A DNA stretch of 64,000 nucleotides from Rhodeus uyekii. Lineage: Eukaryota; Chordata; Actinopteri; Cypriniformes; Acheilognathidae. A model generated the notes under the pieces. The model saw only the letters and a list, made by a program, of their open reading frames with translations, did no database searches and was not told the origin of the DNA. Below, piece by piece: positions 13,267 to 24,169 of the stretch; position 1 is the first letter of the stretch, and each line of letters begins with the position of its first letter. The DNA lies in contig JAWRVZ010000214.1 of NCBI GenBank assembly GCA_037043235.1, positions 1 through 64,000 of the forward strand, in the 5' to 3' direction. The position numbers and the translations under genes are program-made.

Positions 13267-14350
13267 ATATAGCTGCAAGCAGCAATCACCGGGGTTCAAA
13301 CTTAGCAAGACCATCAAGGCCCATTGGACAAAGAACGTGCATGACAAGTTTGAAGTCAATCGGACTAACAAGTGCACATGTACAGATGTTTTAGTGTTTT
13401 TTTCATAATATAGCGCCACCAAGTGGTCAATCGTTGCAGATTTTTTAGTGTTACCACAAAATGAGCTGTTACATGAGTATTTCAAGTTTGGTGAGATTAT
13501 CTCTTTGCAATCCAGAGTTATTAAGATTTTAGCGAAAGTGTGAATTTTATATCCATATATACATAAAAAAGATTTCTTATCCTGTGGTTCCCTATTGTGG
13601 ACAAAAATATTATGACAGCCATCATCTTTCAGTTGGTGATGAGTTATTCATTATGAGGAGATTTATCAAACAATATTAATATTGTGTAGTTGTGTTTAGC
13701 ACTACATTTCATCCAAACACTCCCATCAAGTTTCGTTGCAATCGACCTTTGTTAAGTTGGTCTAATTGATGCTCAAACTTCATTGGCCGATGACGGCCAT
13801 GTTTTTTGAGATTTGCCAATATCTTCATAAACCATCATGGACCCTTGGATAAGGACAGTGCATGACAAGTTTCAAGTCAATCGAATAAACGAGTGTACCG
13901 TGACAGCCAATTTAAAAATTGTTCACATATTAAAACCCCTTCAGACCTGGTGTCCATTACAATGGACATGACATTTCACGCCCCTTTTTTTTTTTACTTT
14001 TTGAGCATTTTTCCTAATTTAAAGCATGCACCCCAAGAGATTGGACCCTTGTCATCCTCTAGATGGCAGTAAAGTTCTGGATGTGGAAACTTTTAAAAAC
14101 CCACAACATTTGAAGTGAAGCACGGGGGCGCCGTTTTTCACCTACAGAAGGAAGCTGCATTTTCTACAGTTATATTTTCAATCTTTGAAATGTTTGCCAA
14201 AATTTCACAGTTGGTATGTAAAATAGAGAGATTTAACTTACTAATAAAAGTAAAAAATCGATTGGAGACCTGCACGTTTTTTCTCAGGATTTTTTGAAAA
14301 ATGCATGTCCATTGTAATGGACACCAGGTCTCAGTGTCACCTAATCAATT

Positions 14351-14665
14351 CCCATTCAGATATGCATATTGAGATTTATTATAGATCCTCTTTGCATATC
14401 TATCTGTGCATTTTATAATTTTTCTTGCTTTTTGGGATCTGTAGGACCTAATAAATACAATATCCACAAAAAAAAATGTTTACAGGTATTGTCAATACCC
14501 ATTCAATGCCCATTCAGTCAATGCCCATTCAGATATGCATATTGAAATTTATTATAGATCCTCTTTGCATATCTATCTGTGCATTTTATAATTTTTCTTG
14601 CTATTTGGGATCTGTAGGACCTAATAAATACAATATCCACAAAAAAAAAATGTTTACAGGTATTG
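14351..14665 (+). repeat. 173-bp direct repeat, two copies, inside the piggyBac-like element
   Basis: The block starting CCCATTCAGATATGCATATT at 14351 recurs at 14524 and runs to TTTACAGGTATTG in both copies. Differences are few: one or two substitutions and one extra A in the A-run. Confidence 0.85.
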
Positions 14666-14888
14666 TACAGATGTCCTAATGTGGTATCATAATGTTATTT
14701 GCTGTTATGGCCAGTGGGGGGGCATATGAAAAAAACAAAAAAAAAACAGTGGTGTAATGTTGTGAAATCCCCACCAGATGGGGTGGACACTCCATCTAAA
14801 AGTGGCCAACAGCTCTAAGATTGACAGAATGGGCTATTATTGTCTCAAGAGCCAAATATGTAATGTTCTGAGATATGATATATGAGAT

Positions 14889-15020
14889 AAAAAATACAGT
14901 TATCACAGTAATACTACATTTGTGAAAAAATGTAATATGCAGAGTATACAATTCTGTGATCAGTGCAAGATGCACTACTGCTCTGTGCCACTTGGGAATA
15001 CCTGGAAAGAAACACACAGC
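14889..15020 (+). pseudogene. Possible piggyBac transposase C-terminal cysteine-rich remnant
   Basis: The plus-strand frame through 14922 encodes a short Cys/His-rich stretch with the order C-x2-C-x4-C followed by WKETHS (about 14955-15015). PiggyBac-type transposases end in a cysteine-rich zinc-binding region that finishes with a similar PCF..(Y/W)H. motif. The match is short, the frame has a stop just upstream (14883-14885), and nothing of the DDD catalytic core was recognised. It is a weak call supported mainly by the TTAA ends around it. Confidence 0.3.
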
Positions 15021-17065
15021 CTATGTGTGTGTGTAAAGTCACTGTTTGCAGTCTCCCAATGCATTTCCTATGAGAGGTGTATTTTGTTAAAAATGTGCAA
15101 ATCTGTACAAAAAAAAATAAAGTTGAAATGTTATATTGTTCAGGTTCTTGACCTAGAAATGTAAAAAAAAAATAAAATAAAAAAAAATTATATCAAATTT
15201 TTTTATTGTCTAAAGGACTTTATAGCAATCTGATTTACAACGCTTTAGTCTTGATGTCCATTACAATGGACATCAAAAATTTCTATGAAGGAGTTATGAA
15301 ATTTTTTTTTTTTTTTGACTCCTTAATTTATGCCCTATGCCCTCCCTAATTTAATGGTATTTTATTTTACTTTTTTTTTCCTGGGACCTATTTCAGGTCT
15401 TAAGGGGTTTTAAAAGAAAAACAAATTCAGAAATTGGAATAAAAAGATTTCTTATCCTGTGGCTCCCTCTTGTGGACAAGTAATATTACAGCCATCATTT
15501 TTTCAGTTTTAATTGGTTTTTATTCAGTATGGAAAGATCTATCAAATACTAAAATAGTGTGGATGTGTGAAACAAGATGTGAGCAAAGATTCTTCTAACT
15601 GAAATTGGAAAAAAAAGATTTCCTAGCCTGACGGTGCCTCTTGTGGACAAAACTAGTATTACAGCTTTACTGAGATTTTTAAATATAGATAGTTTATAAT
15701 TTATTGTGAGCCCTATGAGCATCAGAAATACATGAAACCAGACAAACTTCTTCAAAATGACTTGTTCTTAACATGTTCACAGTTCTGTGACGTTTTTTGT
15801 TTGTGCACAAGATATATAGACATTTTAATCACAATAGGCCAAATCAGAAATATATGAAAAATTGTATCTGCTGAACGGTTTAACTGATCGAAATTCTTTG
15901 AATAACTTTTTGCCTTGAGTGCCCTTAGATGATGCGTGTGAATTTTCAAGCCAATCGTATCGACGGCCTATGACTAGTTCGAAAAAAAATCATTTTCTAA
16001 AATCTCCAATATTTCGCTAACAATTCGATTTACAGCAGTGGTTCTTGAGGCAAAGTTGCTCAGTATGAGACGATCTAACAGATGATATCAATATTGTGAG
16101 GATGTGTGAAACACCACGTGATTAGAGATGCAAAAAAACTCGTTAGCGCCAACTAGTGGCTGATTTCTTTTAAAATTCTGACAGACCTCTAGGGCCATGA
16201 GTCAAACACGCTCATCGAGTTTCATTCCGATCAAGGTTCGTTAAGTTGGCCTAATTGATGCTCAAACTTCATTGGCCCATGACAGCCATGTTTTTTGAGC
16301 TACGGCAATATCCTCATAGATCATCATCGGTCATTGGACAAAGACCATGCATGACAAGTTTCAAGTCAATCGGACTAACGAGTGCACATGTACAAATGTT
16401 TTAGTGTTTTTTTCATAATATAGCGCCACCAAGTGGTCAATCGTTGCAGATTTTTTAGCGTGACCAAAAAACTAGCTCATACATGAGTATTTCAAGTTTG
16501 GTGAGATTATCTCTTTGCGTTCCAGAATTATTACGATTTTAGCGAAAGAGGCTCCGCCCTATTCAGACGTTTGGACGTCCTGTTGCGAGCGTGAATCACT
16601 GATCAAAATTCTTTGAATAACTTTTGGTCAGGAGAGTCTCTAGATGATGCGTGTGAAGTTTCGTGTGATTTGGACAAACGGTCTATGAGGAGTTCGAAAA
16701 AAATTTTTTTCAGAAAATTCAAAATGGCGGAAAATTTTTCTAGACGGAAATGAAATCGGAGATATACGTTTTGTTCGCCTTGAGCCAAGGATTCCAGAGA
16801 TATAAAACACTTGAGTGTAGGACAAACGGTCTAGGAGTTATTAGCAATTTAGCTATTTTGACCGCTCTAACGCCACCTATTGGCCGATTTGTGTCATATT
16901 TTGATACGTTCCCCCCAAATTGAGACCTACCATCTGGCCAGGTTTCAAGTCTCTAGACCTTACGGTTTGTTCTGCACGATCTGTTTTACGGGAGAATAAT
17001 AATAATAATAATAAAAATCTTAGCGATTACAATAGGTATTCAACGCTACGCGTTTGAACCCCTAA

Positions 17066-18176
17066 ATATAGCTGCTAGCAGCCATCACGGGGCCAAGCAC
17101 AAGGAGGGCATTAAATGTCATGCCGACATGGCTGGCATCATCAGACCAACGGCAGTAAGAATCTAAAGACATTTCAATATGACTTAAGTCTAAATGGCTG
17201 AAAAATCAACAATACGGTCTTTAGTAATTCGATTTAATGGTTTATCGCATTCAACCAACAGGCAGCGCTGTAACCAAATTGTAGTATCAATTCATGTGGT
17301 ACATTGAGAGTGTGGTGACATTGACACATGCAATGTTTGCTTTCAATTGGGTAAACCATTGCTGACAGAGCACTAATGTTATGTGTTTGTTAAACAAAGC
17401 ATCTTATAAGAAAAATCGAAATGGCAGACGCTCAAAATGGCCGATATGGGAATATTTGGTATCACAGGACTCGGCATGACCCACTGGATCTAAAGAGACC
17501 AGTTTCATGTTTTTTGGCCAAAGGGTTCAGAAGTTATAATCAAAAAAGTCAGTTTTTCCTAACTCCTTACCACTAGGGGGCAGAGCGCCAAAACTCTGCA
17601 GGTTGCCTCAGACCATGATTGACATAACTCACACCTAGGTTGGTCAGAAAAGGCTAATGCATTGCGGAGATAAAGCCTCAATTACATTTTGGCGACTTTT
17701 ACCTCGGATTCTTTCGCGAGTTATTCGTAAACGGTTTGACGAATCAACTTTCTTTATATATCGTTTTGTCCACATTGTCTGGAGATGATGTGGTTCAATT
17801 TTCGTGAAAATCGGACGAACGGCCTAGGAGGAGTTCGACAAAGTAGGTTTTTCATAAAATTCAAAATGGCGGGAAAATTTTCATGACGGAAAATGACGTC
17901 ATAGGGTGCAATCGAATCGTCTTGAGCCAAGGAATCAGTGGACAAAAGAATTTTGTTTCTAGGACATACGGTTCAAAAGTTATTTACGTAAACGTGAGTG
18001 CAACTTTGGACAGTTGGTGGCGCTAGAGAGATTGAGTTAGAGACTTCAATTTTGCTATGGTCAATGATTGGACTCTCCTTTATGATTGTGCCAACTTTTT
18101 TTCATTTTCCCGCTTACGGTTCTATGGGCTGTCATAGACTTCAATGGCAGAAGAAGAATAATAATAATAATAATAA
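17066..18176 (+). repeat. Array unit U8, family B2, short
   Basis: It starts ATATAGCTGCTAGCAGCC; the first 12 bases of the core form the perfect palindrome GCTGCTAGCAGC. The inner end is GGGGCCAAGCAC. At 1111 bp it is the shortest complete-ended B unit and lacks the block with GACCACAAGGTGGCGCTG. One CTCF-like core lies at 17570. It ends in a TAA run with no hairpin tail. Confidence 0.85.
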
Positions 18177-20060
18177 ATATAGCTGCTAGCAGCCATCACG
18201 GGGCCAAGCGCAAGGAGGGCATTAAATGTCATGCCGACATGGCTGGCATCATCAGACCAACGGCAGTAAGAATCTAAAGACATTTCAATATGACTTAAGT
18301 CTAAATGGCTGAAAAATCAACAAGACGGTCTTTGGTAATTCGATTTGATGGTTTATCACATTCAACCAACAGGCAGCGCTGTAACCAAATTGTAGTGTCA
18401 ATTCATGTGGTACATTGAGAGTGTGGTGACATTGACACATGCAAAGTTTGCTTTCAATTGGGTAAACCATTGCTGAGAGAGCACTAAATTCATGTGTTTG
18501 TTAAACATAGCATCTTATAAGAAAAATCGAAATGGCAGATGCTCAAAATGGCCGATATGGGAATATTTGGTATCACAGGACTCGGCATGACCCACTGGAT
18601 CTAAAGACAGCAGTTTCATGATTTTTAGACAAAGCGTTCAGGAGTTATAATCAAAAATGTCAGTTTTTTAATATCTCCTGACCACTAGGGGGCAGAGCGC
18701 CAAATCTCTGCAGGTAGCCTCAGACCATGATTGACATAACACACACCTAGTTTGGTCAGAAAACGCTAATGCGTTGCGGAGATAAAGCCTCAATTTCATT
18801 TTTGCGACCATTACGTCGAATTCTTTCGCGAGTTATTCGTAAACGGTTTGACATATCAACTTTCTTTGGATAACTTTTTGTCATGATGGTCTGGAGATGA
18901 TGTGGTTTAATCTTGGTGAAAATTGGACAAACGGTCTGGGAGGAGTTCGAAAAAGTAGGTTTTTAAAGAAAAACAACATGGTGGACAAGAAGTTTGGCCG
19001 ACTATGACAAATTTGGTATCTGTGTTCTCGGTTTGACCCAAGGAACGTATAAAGATAATTTGTTTTACCATAGGTTAACGCGCTCAAAAGTTATTAGCAT
19101 ATTTGTAAATTTGGTTATAATTTTTGACCACAAGGGGGTGCTGCCTCGAAACTTTTTGAGTCGTATCAAGGTTAGGTGCCGAAGACACATATTGAGTTTC
19201 GTAACGATACGTCAATATCTTTGTTAAATATAACAATTTATGACAATATTCAAAATGGCCGACGCTCAAAATGGCCGATATGGGAAAATTTGGTATCGCA
19301 CGACTCGGCATGATGCACTGAATCTAAAGAGACCAGTTTTATTATTTTTAGCCAAAGCGTTCAGAAGTTATAAGCAAATATTTAACTTTTTCATATCTCC
19401 TGACCACTAGGGGGCACAGCGCCAAAACTCTGCAGGTAGCCTCAGATCATGATTGACATAACACACACCTAGTTTGGTCAGAAAATGCTAATGCGTTGCG
19501 GAGATAAAGCCTCAATTTCATTTTTGCAACCATTACGTCGGATTCTTTCGCAAGTTATTCGTAAACGGTTTGACATATCAACTTTCTTTGGATAACTTTT
19601 TGTCCACATGGTCTGGAGATGATGTGGTTCAATTTTCGTTGAAATCGGAAAAACGGCCTCGGAGGAGTTTGAAAAAGTAGGTTTTTCATAAAATTCAAAA
19701 TGGCGGGAAAACTTTCATGACGGAAAATGACGTCATAGGGTGCAATCGAATCGTCTTGAGCCAAGGAATCAGGGGACATAAGAATTTTGTTTCTAGGTCA
19801 TACGGTTCAAAAGTTATTAGCATAAACGTTAGCGCAACTTTGGACAGTTGGTGGCGCTACAGATATTTAGTTAGAGACTTCAATTTTGCTATGGTCAATG
19901 ATTGGACTGTCCTTTATGAGTGTGCCAACTTTCATCATTTTCCCGCTTACGGTTCTATGGGCTGTCATAGACTTCAATGACGGAAGAAGAAGAAGAATAA
20001 TAATAAAGAACCGGAACAAAAACAATAGGTGCCTCCGCACCTTCGGTGCTTGGCCCCTAA
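18177..20060 (+). repeat. Array unit U9, family B2, complete
   Basis: A perfect 5' palindrome, inner end GGGGCCAAGCGC (one change from the 3' complement) and a full B tail at 20006-20060 with hairpin at 20037-20049. A ~722-bp internal repeat gives two CTCF-like cores at 18682 and 19404. It carries CACAAGGGGGTGCTG near 19130, a variant shared with U14 (10504 bp away) but not with adjacent U10. Confidence 0.86.
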
Positions 20061-22015
20061 ATATAGCTGCTAGCAGCCATCACGGGGCCAAGCGCAAGGA
20101 GGGCATTAAATGTCATGCCGACATGGCTGGCATCATCAGACCAACGGCAGTAAGAATCTAAAGACATTTCAATATGACTTAAGTCTAAATGGCTGAAAAA
20201 TCAACAATACGGTCTTTAGTATTCGATTTAATGGTTTATCACATTCAACCAACAGGCAGCGCTGTAACCAAATTGTAGTGTCAATTCATGTGGTACATTG
20301 AGAGTGTGGTGACATTGACACATGCAAAGTTTGCTTTCAATTGGGTAAACCATTGCTGACAGAGCATTAAAGTCATGTGTTTGTTAAACATAGCATCTTA
20401 TAAGAAAAATCGAAATGGCAGACGCTCAAAATGGCCGATATGGGAAAATGTGGTATCACAGGACTCGGCATGACCCACTGGATCTAAAGACAGCAGTTTC
20501 ATGATTTTTAGACAAAGCGTTCAGGAGTTATAATCCAAAATGTCAGTTTTTTAATATCTCCTGACCACTAGGGGGCAGAGCGCCAAAACTCTGCAGGTAG
20601 CCTCAGACCATGATTGACATAACACACACCTATTTTGGTCAGAATACGCTAATGCGTTACGGAGATATAGCCTCGCTTTCAATTCTATGGCCATTGTGTC
20701 GAATTCTTTCGCAAGTTATTCATAAACGGTTTGGCGAATCAACTTTCTTTATATAACTTTTTGTCATGACAATCTGGAGATGATGTGGTTTAATTTTGGT
20801 GAAAATTGGACAAACGGTCTGGGAGGAGTTCGAAAAAGTAGGTTTTTAAAGAAAAACAACATGGTGGACAGGAAGTTTGGCCGACTATGACAAATTTGGT
20901 ATCTGTGTTCTCGGTTTGACCCAAGGAACGTATAAAGATAATTTGTTTTACCCAAGGTTAATGTACTCAAAGGTTATTAGCATATTTGTAAATTTGGTTA
21001 TAACTTTTGACCACAAGGTGGTGCTGCCTCGAAACTTTTTGAGTCGTATCAAGGTTAGGTGCCGAAGACACATATTGAGTTTCGTAACGATACGCCAATA
21101 TCTTTGTTAAATATAGCAATTTATGACAATATTCAAAATGGCCGACGCTCAAAATGGCCGATGTGGGAAAATTTGGTATCATACGACTCGGCATGATGCA
21201 CTGAATCTAAAGAGACCAGTTTTATTATTTTTGGCCAAAGCGTTCAGAAGTTATAAGCAAATATTTAACTTTTTCATATCTCCTGACCACTAGGGGGCAC
21301 AGCGCCAAAACTCTGCAGGTAGCCTCAGACCATGATTGACATAACACACACCTAGTTTGGTCAGAAAACGCTAATGCGTTGCGGAGATAAAGGCTCAATT
21401 TCATTTTTGCGACCGTTACGTCGGATTCTTTCACGAGTTATTCGTAAACGGTTTGACATATCAACTTTCTTTGGATAACTTTTTGTCCACATTGTCTGGA
21501 GATGATGTGGTTCAATTTTCGTTGAAATCGGAAAAACGGCCTAGGAGGAGTTCGAAAAAGTAGGTTTTTCATAAAATTCAAAATGGCGGGAAAAATTTAA
21601 TGACGGAAAATGACGTCATAGGGTGCAATCGAATCGTCTTGAGCCAAGGAATCAGTGGACATAAGAATTTTGTTTCTAGGTCATACGGTTCAAAAGTTAT
21701 TAGCATAAACGTTAGTTCAACTTTGGACAGTTGGTGGCGCTAGAGATATTGAGTTAGAGACTTCAATTTTGCTATGGTCAATGATTGGACTGTCCTTTAT
21801 GAGTGTGCCAACTTTTTTTCATTTTCCCGCTTACGGTTCTATGGGCTGTCATAGACTTCAATGACGGAAGAAGAAGAAGAATAATAATATAGAAATCTTA
21901 ACAAATACAATAGGTTTTCAACGCTTCGCGTTTGAACCCCTAATAATAATAATAATAAAAATCTTAACAAATACAATAGGTTTTCAACGCTTCGCGTTTG
22001 AACCCCTAATAATAA
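20061..22015 (+). repeat. Array unit U10, family B2 body with family A tails
   Basis: The body is B2, with CTCF-like cores at 20565 and 21287 (722 bp apart) and the GAA/TAA run at about 21868-21889. It is then followed by two family A tails (ending 21943 and 22009) instead of a B tail. The change of family coincides with the left edge (21893) of the block shared with 10987-12897, so the junction looks like a recombination or conversion boundary. Confidence 0.85.
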
Positions 22016-24169
22016 ATATAGCTGCAAGCAGCAATGACCGGGGTTCAAACGTCGCAAGACCATCTTAGCTGTCAAGACGGTTTGTGGTCAATCTGACTAG
22101 TTCTCCTAATGTGCACAGTTCTGTGAAGTTTCTACTTTGTGTAAACAATGTATAGACATCTTTCAAAGATGTTCAGAATGAGAAGATCGAATGATATTGA
22201 CATTGTGAACTGAACATATGAACAGTTATGTCGTATGTTGGTCTATGTCAATCTGACTTGTTCTCCACATAAACAGAGCTTTATGAAGTTTCTAGTTTGT
22301 GTAAATGATATATAGACATGTTACAAATGTTTTCAGTATGGGAAGATCTATCAAATGATTATAATGTGGATATGTTTAACACTACACGTCATATCATTTG
22401 AACTGTTATGACCTTTTTTGTCAATCTGACTAGTTTTCCTAATGTGCACAGTTCTGTGAAGTTTCTACTCTGTACAAACAATGAATAGACATCTTTCAAA
22501 GATGTTCAGACTGAGAAGATTAAATGATATTAATATTGTGAACTGAACATCTGAACTGTTCTGTCGGTTTATGTCAGTCTATGTCAATCTGACTTGTTCT
22601 CCACATAAAAAGATTTTCTAGCCTGATGGTGCCTCTTGTGGACAAAAGTAGTATTACAGCTTTTCTAAGATTTTAAAATGTAGATCGTTTGTAATTTATT
22701 GTGAGCCCTATGAGCATCAGAAATACATGAGACCTGACACATTTCTTCAAAATGACTTGTTCTCAACATGTTCACAAATCTGTGACGTTTCTCTTGTGGA
22801 CAAAACTAGTATTACAGCTTTTCTAAGATTTTAAAATGTAGATCGTTTATAATTTATTGTGAGCCGTACGAGCATCAGAAATACATGAAACCTCACACGT
22901 TTCTTCAAAATGACTTGTTCTTAACATTTACACAGTTTTGTGAAGTTTCTTGTTTGTGGACAAGATATATAGACATTTTAATCACAATAGGCCAAATCAG
23001 AAATATATGAAAAATTGTATCTGCTGAACGGTTTAACTAATCGAAAATCCTTTGACAACTTTTTGCCTTGAGTGTCCCTAGATGATGCGTGTGAATTTTC
23101 AAGTCAGTGAGATTGACGGCCTATGACGAGTTCGAAAAATTTGAAATTTAAAAAATCTCCAATATTTCGCAAACAATTTGATTGACAGCAGTGGTTCTTG
23201 AGGCAAAGTTGTTCAGTATGAGGAGATCTATCAGATGATATCAATATTCTGTGGATGCGTGAAACACCACGTGAGTAGAGACGCAAAAAACTCGTTAGTG
23301 CCAACTAGTGTCCGATTTTCTTCAAAATTCTGACAGACCACTAGGGCCATGAGTCAAACACGCCCATCGAGTTTCGTTCCGATCGACCTTCGTTAAGCTA
23401 GTCTAATTGATGCTCAAAGTTCATTGGCCGATGACGGTCATGTTTTTTGAGATACACCAATGTCCTCATAGATCATCATGGACCCTTGGACAAAGACCGT
23501 GCATGACAAGTCTCAGGTCAATCGGACTACCATGTGACCCTGTACAGGTGAATGAGTGTTTTTTTCGCAATATAGCGCCACCAAGTGGTCAATCATCGCA
23601 GTTTTTTTGGTGTGACCACAAATTGAGCTTATACATGACTATGTGAAGTTTGGTGAGATTATCTCTTTGCATTCCAGAGCTATTACGATTTTAGCAAAAA
23701 TGTCTCTGTCTCATGCGAACGTTTTGTTGTCTTGTTGCAAGCGTGAATCACCGATTAAAATTCCTTTGACAACTTTTGGTCATGAGAGTCTCTAGATGAT
23801 GCGTGGGAAATTTTGCGTGATTTGGACAAACGGCCTATGAGGAGTTCGAAAATTTTTTTTTTCAGAAAATTCAAAATGGCGGAAAATTTTTATAGGCGGA
23901 AATGAAATCGGAGATATACATTTTTTAAGTCTTGAGCCAAGGATTCCAGGGATATAAGACACTTGAGTGCACGACAAACGGTTTACGAGTTATGAGCGTG
24001 TACGCGTTTGTAGTCGCTGTAGCGCCACCTATTGCCCGATTTCCGTCATATTTTGATACGTTCTCCCCAAATTGAGAACTACCATCTGACCAACTTTCAA
24101 GTCTCTAGGCCTTACGGTTTGGTCTGCACGATAAGAAGTACGGCAGAATAATAATAATAATAATAATAA
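22016..24169 (+). repeat. Array unit U11, family A, near-identical to U6
   Basis: A 2154-bp A unit. Up to about 23803 it reads like U6 at a constant offset of 10906. After GATGATGCGTG (23797) it switches to another A variant (GGGAAATTTTGCG instead of TGAAGTTTCGCG). It ends in an AAT run without hairpin tail. Confidence 0.88.

Larger units (their letters stand above)
13934..15409 (+). mobile_element. PiggyBac-like element inserted at TTAA
   Basis: Flanked by TTAA on both sides (13930-13933 and 15410-15413), with inverted ends AACCCCTTCAGACCTG at the left and the complement of AACCCCTTAAGACCTG at the right (15 of 16 match). The corresponding array site without the insertion is present at 34377-34390 with a single TTAA, so the ends are well defined. 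TTAA duplication is the hallmark of piggyBac. The interior is AT-rich and carries a 27-bp perfect inverted repeat (13944-13970 and 14304-14330), a related palindrome at 15253-15274 and a 173-bp direct repeat. At 1476 bp it is too short and too disrupted to encode an intact transposase. Confidence 0.7.
13267..17065 (+). repeat. Array unit U7, rearranged family A (A2) interrupted by a transposon
   Basis: Only the first ~46 bp of the A 5' end are present. The sequence then jumps at about 13313 into an A interior segment. At 13934-15409 it is interrupted by a piggyBac-like element. A2 sequence resumes at 15410 and runs to a complete tail (17013-17065) with a variant loop, AACGC-TAC-GCGTT at 17042-17054, ending CCCCTAA. 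Confidence 0.83.
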
